Assembly (NCBI GenBank): GCA_009779835.1
Contig: WRBD01000023.1
Coordinates: 1-34,277 of the forward strand
Origin: Defluviitaleaceae bacterium
GTDB lineage: Bacteria; Bacillota; Clostridia; Lachnospirales; WQUN01
DNA: 34,277 nt
Reading direction: 5' to 3'
Shown here: positions 30,226 through 34,277 of the stretch, piece after piece
Numbering within the stretch: position 1 is the stretch's first letter
Layout: each line of letters begins with the position of its first letter
Notes under the pieces: generated by a model
What the model was told of the DNA's origin: nothing
What the model saw: only the letters and a program-made list of their open reading frames with translations
Database searches by the model: none
Made by a program: the position numbers and the translations under genes

Positions 30226-31835
30226 AAAAACAGCAACAGAATATGGCAGCAATTTACTGCCGTTTATCCCGAGATGATGGAGGAGATGCTGAATCCAACA
30301 GCATCCAAACCCAACGAATGATGCTTCGGCGTTACTGCAAAGAACAAGGTTTTAATATATATTCCGAGTACATTGATGATGGCATTAGTGGGGTAACTTT
30401 TGACCGGATTGGATTCAAAAATATGTTGTCTGACATAGAAGAAGGCAAAGTGGGGATTGTGGTATGTAAGGATTTATCTCGTCTAGGCCGTAATAATGCA
30501 ATGGTCGCGTACTATACGGAAATTGTCTTTCCCGATGCGGATATTCGTTTTATTTGTATTGATGACGGCATTGATTCCGCCAAAGGCGAAAATGAGATAA
30601 TGGGCTTCAAGTCTATAATCAACGAATACTACGCAAGGGATATATCAAAAAAAATAAAATCTTCCAATTATACTCGTGCCCTTGCCGGAGAGTTTTCAGC
30701 CACACTCGCGCCTCTTGGTTATCAAAAAAGTCCGGAAAACAAGCACAAACTTATTGTTGAGGAAAAAGGTGCTGAGATAGTGCGCTACATTTTTCACATG
30801 GCGGTTAAAGAAGGATTGGGTACATGGCAAATTGCCGGCCGTTTGAACGCAGAAAATATACCCACACCTAGACAGCACAATAATGGCATGAGCAAAGATG
30901 TTTTTACCAACTCCTCGCACAAGCATGAGCCTGTATGGATACCGGCCAGCGTTCGCATTATTATAAAAAATCGCGCATATTTGGGGGAAGTTGTGAATGG
31001 TAAAACTTACTCAAAATCCTTTAAAAGCAGAAAGCGGCATAAAACGCCGTTTGAAAAGCACATAATAGTGCCTAATATGCATCCGCCTTTGATTAGCTCG
31101 GATGATTTTGAACTCGCCCAGCGGATTATAAAAATCAGACAGCGTGTCAACAAAAGTGAATGTACAAATATCTTTGTAGGAACGCTGTATTGTGTAGATT
31201 GCGGAAGCCCCATGTCGTTTACCCCTGCACCTGATACAAAATTTGGCGGATATTTTATGTGTAACAAATATCGGTATCGTGTCAAAGAGGATAAACGCAT
31301 GTGTACTTTTCACTATTTACCACTGGACTACATCACAGACGCCGTAATTGTCGCGATTCAAAAACAAGCGGCAGTCGCTAAGGCACACAAAGATGAACTA
31401 CGCTCATATGCCGAAAAATTGGCAGAGGAAAAGAGTAAACTGCTGACGAGCAAAGCGCGAAAAGAACTTTCTAAGTTGAAGCATCGTAGGGATGAACTGG
31501 ATGTAATAATTCGTCGGTTGTTTGAGCAAAACGCACTTGGGGTGTTAGCAGACGAACGCTTCGTTTCCATGTCAGCAACATACGAAGAAGAACAAGCCGA
31601 ACTCAAAAATCGTGTGAGCGAACTACAAGTTCAAATGAGCGAAACAAACCGGAATGTAGAAAATGTTGAAAAATTCCTCAAGACCATAAGCCGATACTTG
31701 GACATTCAAACCCTTGACAAAGGTATCTTAAACGAGTTGATTAATAGGATTGAAGTCCACACAGGTGAAGGACAACGCAGCAAGCGGCGGCAACTTATCG
31801 AGATACACTGGCGATTTATTGAGATGATTAAGTAA
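30222..31835 (+). CDS. Large serine recombinase (TnpX-like, DUF4368 C terminus)
   Basis: A 537-residue site-specific recombinase that would excise and integrate its element. Resolvase domain 1-150 with nucleophile S16 in YCRLSRDD and the arginine-bearing KDLSRLGRN; a recombinase DNA-binding domain follows; a zinc ribbon starts CVDCGSP (with C-terminal Cys in FMCNKYR and RMCTF); then a long coiled coil (about 400-490) and a DUF4368-like end, LNELINRIEVHTGEG. I start at the GTG at 30222, 7 nt after AAGGAG and overlapping the TnpW stop; an ATG at 30171 lies inside tnpW without a site. It ends about 50 bp before the sigK fragment. The cargo, if any, is minimal. Confidence 0.9.
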   Translation: MKKQQQNMAAIYCRLSRDDGGDAESNSIQTQRMMLRRYCKEQGFNIYSEYIDDGISGVTFDRIGFKNMLSDIEEGKVGIVVCKDLSRLGRNNAMVAYYTEIVFPDADIRFICIDDGIDSAKGENEIMGFKSIINEYYARDISKKIKSSNYTRALAGEFSATLAPLGYQKSPENKHKLIVEEKGAEIVRYIFHMAVKEGLGTWQIAGRLNAENIPTPRQHNNGMSKDVFTNSSHKHEPVWIPASVRIIIKNRAYLGEVVNGKTYSKSFKSRKRHKTPFEKHIIVPNMHPPLISSDDFELAQRIIKIRQRVNKSECTNIFVGTLYCVDCGSPMSFTPAPDTKFGGYFMCNKYRYRVKEDKRMCTFHYLPLDYITDAVIVAIQKQAAVAKAHKDELRSYAEKLAEEKSKLLTSKARKELSKLKHRRDELDVIIRRLFEQNALGVLADERFVSMSATYEEEQAELKNRVSELQVQMSETNRNVENVEKFLKTISRYLDIQTLDKGILNELINRIEVHTGEGQRSKRRQLIEIHWRFIEMIK

Positions 31836-31883
31836 GTGGTTTGCCAAAAATAAAGCCTCCGAAAACTTCTTCGTAAGGGATAG

Positions 31884-32091
31884 CCCACTGGCGGCAACTC
31901 CTTCCCAAAGCCGCTTTCCTCCGATGAAGAAAAAAAATACTTAGCAATGTACGCCGAAGGTAACGAAGATGCAAAAGACATACTAATAGAGCACAATTTG
32001 AGACTGGTAGCGTATGTTGCCAAAAAATACAACAACCACGCCAAAGATGCCGAAGATTTAATTTCCGTGGGTACATTTTCGAGTGTTGTAA
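31884..32091 (+). pseudogene. sigK: Sigma factor K fragment flanked by mobile DNA
   Basis: In frame from about 31887 the sequence reads TGGNSFPKPLSSDEEKKYLA, then DILIEHNLRLVAYVAKKY and DAEDLISVGT, an excellent match to mature SigK region 1.2-2.1 (relatives have NSFPKPLS, NLRLVAHI, DLISIGTIGLIK). SigK directs late mother-cell gene expression in sporulation. The pro-sequence and start are missing on the left, where the TnpX-like gene ends 50 bp earlier. On the right the match stops at GT within DLISVGT (about 32088), and unrelated codons run to 32201. SigK is interrupted by the skin element in Bacillus and Clostridioides; this resembles such a split gene or its relic. The rest of sigK is not in the window. 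Confidence 0.85.
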
Positions 32092-32181
32092 ACCATACTC
32101 AAAAAAACCTTGTAGTACAGGCATTTTCAGGCGTTTTCCCCATATACTCAACTACCGATATTTTTAATGAGGTAGTCCAAA
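32092..32181 (+). other. Element-end sequence between the sigK fragment and the next ORF
   Basis: About 90 bp that begins where SigK homology stops and ends at the ATG of the 52-codon ORF. It should contain the recombination site if the right-hand element entered sigK. A hairpin (ACTACC 32151-32156 with GGTAGT 32171-32176) overlaps the GAGG ribosome site of the following ORF. Confidence 0.45.
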
Positions 32182-32340
32182 ATGGAGAAAAAAGAAGTTG
32201 ACCCGAAAGAAAAAATCATTCTCCCCAAAAATTTACAGCGTGAGATGATGAAATTTTTTCTCAAAACTTCCATGCCGAAAATTGTTGCTGCTAACAAGGC
32301 TCGACAGCAAACCTCTGAAATTTCTAACGAGAGGTGCTGA
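32182..32340 (+). CDS. Small recombinase-associated protein, function unknown
   Basis: A 52-residue basic protein, MEKKEVDPKEKIILPKNLQR then EMMKFFLKTSMPKIVAAN. The PKNLQREMMKFFLKTSMP core looks conserved in spirit with short proteins encoded directly before large serine recombinases in clostridial elements, but I cannot name a family. It has a GAGG site 8 nt upstream, partly locked in a hairpin, and ends 6 bp before the recombinase start, whose own GAGAGGTG site lies inside this gene. It may regulate the recombinase or assist excision as a directionality factor; that is inference from position and size. Confidence 0.6.
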   Translation: MEKKEVDPKEKIILPKNLQREMMKFFLKTSMPKIVAANKARQQTSEISNERC

Positions 32341-32346
32341 TGTAAA

Positions 32347-33840
32347 TTGTTAAGCACAGCGATTTATTTACGAGTATCGACAGAGGAGCAAGCAAAAGAG
32401 GGCTATTCAATCCGCGCACAGGAGGAAAAGCTAAGAGCCTACACCATGATTAAAGAGTGGCTACTCTTTGACGTTTATTCAGACGAGGGTATAAGCGGAA
32501 AGGACATTGACGGCAGACCCGAAATTAAGCGGTTGCTTGATGATGTTAAGAGCGGAAAAGTCAACAATGTGCTAGTTTACAAAATTGACAGGTTAACGCG
32601 CTCTACCAAAAACTTAATAGAATTAGTTGACCTTTTCAACCAACACAACTGTGCTTTTAATTCTCTCAATGAAAGCATTGACACCGCAAGCGCAACAGGG
32701 CGTATGTTTCTTAAAATCGTGGGAATTTTCGCGGAGTTCGAGCGCGAAAATTTAGCGGAGCGGGTACGCATGGGCGTTGAACGAAAAGCAAGAGAGGGTT
32801 ACAGCGTTAGTAATTTTTCGCAATCTTACGGCTACAACCGAGAAAACGGTAACAAAATTCAGGAAATTAATCATGAAGAAGCGAACATAGTTAAACGTAT
32901 TTTTAGTATGTATCTACACGATGATTATAATATCCGCAAGATAACCCAAACACTCAACGCCGAAAATATCAGCAGTAAAATGGGTAGGCGTTGGACGGAT
33001 AACACCGTCAAAAAAGTGCTTGAAAATTGTAATCACATCGGCAAAGTACGATATGGCACAAAAGACCCCAGCAAGTATTTTGAGGTTGACGGACACCATG
33101 AGCCAATACTTGATAGTAATACTTTTTATCAAGTGCAAGAAAAAATTAAAAAAATGCAAAGAATATCTCGAACCAAACGTCCGACAAGTGAAGTTTATTT
33201 TTGCGGAATACTCTACTGCCCTACTTGCGGCGGTAAGTATTCATCACATTGGCTTTATCGCAAGAAGAAAGACAACCGCGGAGAAATGACGGCAAAACAT
33301 CCAAACTATCGGTGTATTAATGCCTACAATCTTGGTTCATGCACCAACAGAGGACATTTTAGCCACAAAAGACTAGAACTGGCTTTTGCGGATTATATTG
33401 CGAGGGTTGAAAACTTAACTGAAATCGGCAATACCAAAGCAGAGCCATTGTTATATGACAGTAGCGCGGAAATGACGGCAATCAATATCGAAGTCGAGCA
33501 AATCGAGAAAAAAACAAAAGAAGTTATGAGTTTTTTCATGTCAGGCAATATAAATTTAAACGAGTATCAAGGCATGGTTGCGGTGGGTAATGACAGGCGA
33601 GGAGAATTGATGTCACGGCTTGCGCAACTGGAAAGAGCGGAAAAATATCAAGGAGTGCGCTTTAAGAAAGCAGAAATTGTGGCGAGTTTTCGCACTCATT
33701 GGCAAGCATTGGACAATGAACAGCGGCAACAATTCATGCAAAAATTTGTGAAAAAACTCACTGTACACGCCGAACATTCAGACGTTGCAAAGTATAGAAA
33801 CCTCATCATAATTGATGATTTGCAGTTTAACGAATTTTAG
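32347..33840 (+). CDS. Large serine recombinase (CisA/SpoIVCA-type candidate)
   Basis: A 497-residue recombinase with a catalytic resolvase domain (S11 in YLRVSTEEQ; KIDRLTRSTKN; FAEFERENLAERV), the recombinase DNA-binding domain (about 160-270), a zinc ribbon (YCPTCGGKYSS with later Cys in RCINAYNLGSC) and a coiled-coil/C-terminal region ending FVKKLTVHAEHSD. The start is a TTG at 32347, 10 nt from GAGAGGTG; no good ATG exists upstream in frame. It belongs to a different subgroup from the recombinase at 30.2 kb (no DUF4368 end). Because it lies just inside the break in sigK, it is the best candidate for the enzyme that would excise a skin-like element. A strong terminator follows its stop. 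Confidence 0.9.
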   Translation: MLSTAIYLRVSTEEQAKEGYSIRAQEEKLRAYTMIKEWLLFDVYSDEGISGKDIDGRPEIKRLLDDVKSGKVNNVLVYKIDRLTRSTKNLIELVDLFNQHNCAFNSLNESIDTASATGRMFLKIVGIFAEFERENLAERVRMGVERKAREGYSVSNFSQSYGYNRENGNKIQEINHEEANIVKRIFSMYLHDDYNIRKITQTLNAENISSKMGRRWTDNTVKKVLENCNHIGKVRYGTKDPSKYFEVDGHHEPILDSNTFYQVQEKIKKMQRISRTKRPTSEVYFCGILYCPTCGGKYSSHWLYRKKKDNRGEMTAKHPNYRCINAYNLGSCTNRGHFSHKRLELAFADYIARVENLTEIGNTKAEPLLYDSSAEMTAINIEVEQIEKKTKEVMSFFMSGNINLNEYQGMVAVGNDRRGELMSRLAQLERAEKYQGVRFKKAEIVASFRTHWQALDNEQRQQFMQKFVKKLTVHAEHSDVAKYRNLIIIDDLQFNEF

Positions 33841-33863
33841 AGGCTTCCAAGCCTCTTTTTTTT
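33840..33863 (+). terminator. Terminator of the recombinase gene
   Basis: A 7-bp stem GAGGCTT/AAGCCTC with a 2-nt loop (in practice shorter stem, larger loop), followed by eight Ts, starting at the last base of the stop codon. Confidence 0.85.
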
Positions 33864-33902
33864 GCACAAAATTTTGACACATAAACTTCAAATTTGCCAA
33901 AC

Positions 33903-33949
33903 AAAAAAACGCATCCGGGCGAGTATGAATAAAACCGGATGCGTTTTTC
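33903..33949. terminator. Bidirectional terminator
   Basis: An 11-bp stem (AACGCATCCGG 33908-33918, CCGGATGCGTT 33935-33945) with a 16-nt loop, A run on the left and T run on the right, so it works in both directions. On the minus strand it ends the partial gene at 33966. Confidence 0.8.
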
Positions 33950-33965
33950 CTGTGACGGTATTATA

Positions 33966-34277
33966 TCACTCACTTTTAATTTCCTTAAATCTAGTATGAC
34001 AACAGCGATAAAAAAAGTCTTCTGCTTGTTTGGCGGTGTATTCTTCTTTGACGGCATCAAGAGACTTCTCTATCATTTCAATTGAAATGGGATTTTTTGT
34101 TTTTGCCAACGTTTTAATTAAGCAAACGTGCAAGGGGCTTGAATCTTCCACTGGTATATTTCGCATTGCAGAATACACCCTGCCTATTAACGGCAAATCA
34201 AAACCGCTACTTTGTAAAAATAAGAAAATATAGCCATATTCTGCATCAGTGAATTTTCTTCTTTTGCTATTGTAGAA
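33966..34277 (-). CDS. Hypothetical protein, 5' end outside the window
   Basis: An open frame runs from the stop at 33966 through the window edge (at least 103 residues), so the true start is not visible; the internal TTG at 34196 is unlikely to be the start because coding sense continues upstream (RRKFTDAEYGYIFLFLQSSG). It is a mixed helical protein with segments SIEMIEKSLDAVKEEY and AEDFFYRCCHTRFKEI near the end. I do not recognise a family. It would be cargo of the right-hand mobile element if that element continues beyond the window. Confidence 0.5.
   Translation of the reverse strand, partial: FYNSKRRKFTDAEYGYIFLFLQSSGFDLPLIGRVYSAMRNIPVEDSSPLHVCLIKTLAKTKNPISIEMIEKSLDAVKEEYTAKQAEDFFYRCCHTRFKEIKSE

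Overview
The window reads as a chromosomal segment of an uncultured spore-forming Clostridia (Firmicutes) genome. Supporting signs are an rplS-lepB-rbgA order, ScpA, a TagO-type lipid-carrier transferase, a recognisable fragment of the sporulation sigma factor SigK, Shine-Dalgarno sites before nearly every gene, and a secreted cohesin/dockerin protein. Protein identities come from recognising motifs in the translated sequence; no database search was possible.

Layout. (1) 0.3-3.8 kb, minus strand: tagO-like, cdd and pdp (wall precursor and pyrimidine salvage), then ung. (2) 3.9-10.0 kb, plus strand: rplS (with an in-frame TAA), lepB, rbgA and a URO-D-family gene, then a DUF6273 protein translationally coupled to a hybrid histidine kinase. 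(3) 10.0-10.8 kb: a decay zone with a chemoreceptor remnant, a gutted vapC and an intact vapB. (4) 10.8-15.2 kb: leuS (minus) diverging from a promoter-ncRNA-terminator unit, then a three-gene overlapping sugar-transferase / epimerase / CxxC-protein operon. (5) 15.2-17.6 kb: a YihY membrane protein and an S24 (LexA/CI-like) repressor, divergent from a small HTH protein and a holin, with LexA-like boxes and a perfect palindrome between the two promoters. (6) 17.6-23.4 kb, minus strand: a close-packed pheS-rhomboid-pheT-M50 pseudoprotease-scpA operon. (7) 23.4-25.6 kb: a second candidate ncRNA from a near-consensus promoter, a glyoxalase-like gene, an ECF S-component fragment and a DUF2935 gene. 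(8) 25.8-28.5 kb: a 906-residue secreted protein (SUMF1 fold, duplicated middle module, Thr-Pro linker, cohesin, dockerin). (9) 28.5-29.8 kb: serS. (10) 30.0-34.3 kb: mobile DNA with a TnpW/large serine recombinase pair, a sigK fragment, a 52-residue ORF and a second large serine recombinase, closed by terminators.

Most interesting points: the SUMF1-cohesin-dockerin protein; the sigK fragment trapped between two different large serine recombinases (a skin-like situation); the SOS-type repressor/holin cassette lodged beside core genes; two free-standing structured RNAs that I could not assign to a known family; and the stop codon inside rplS.
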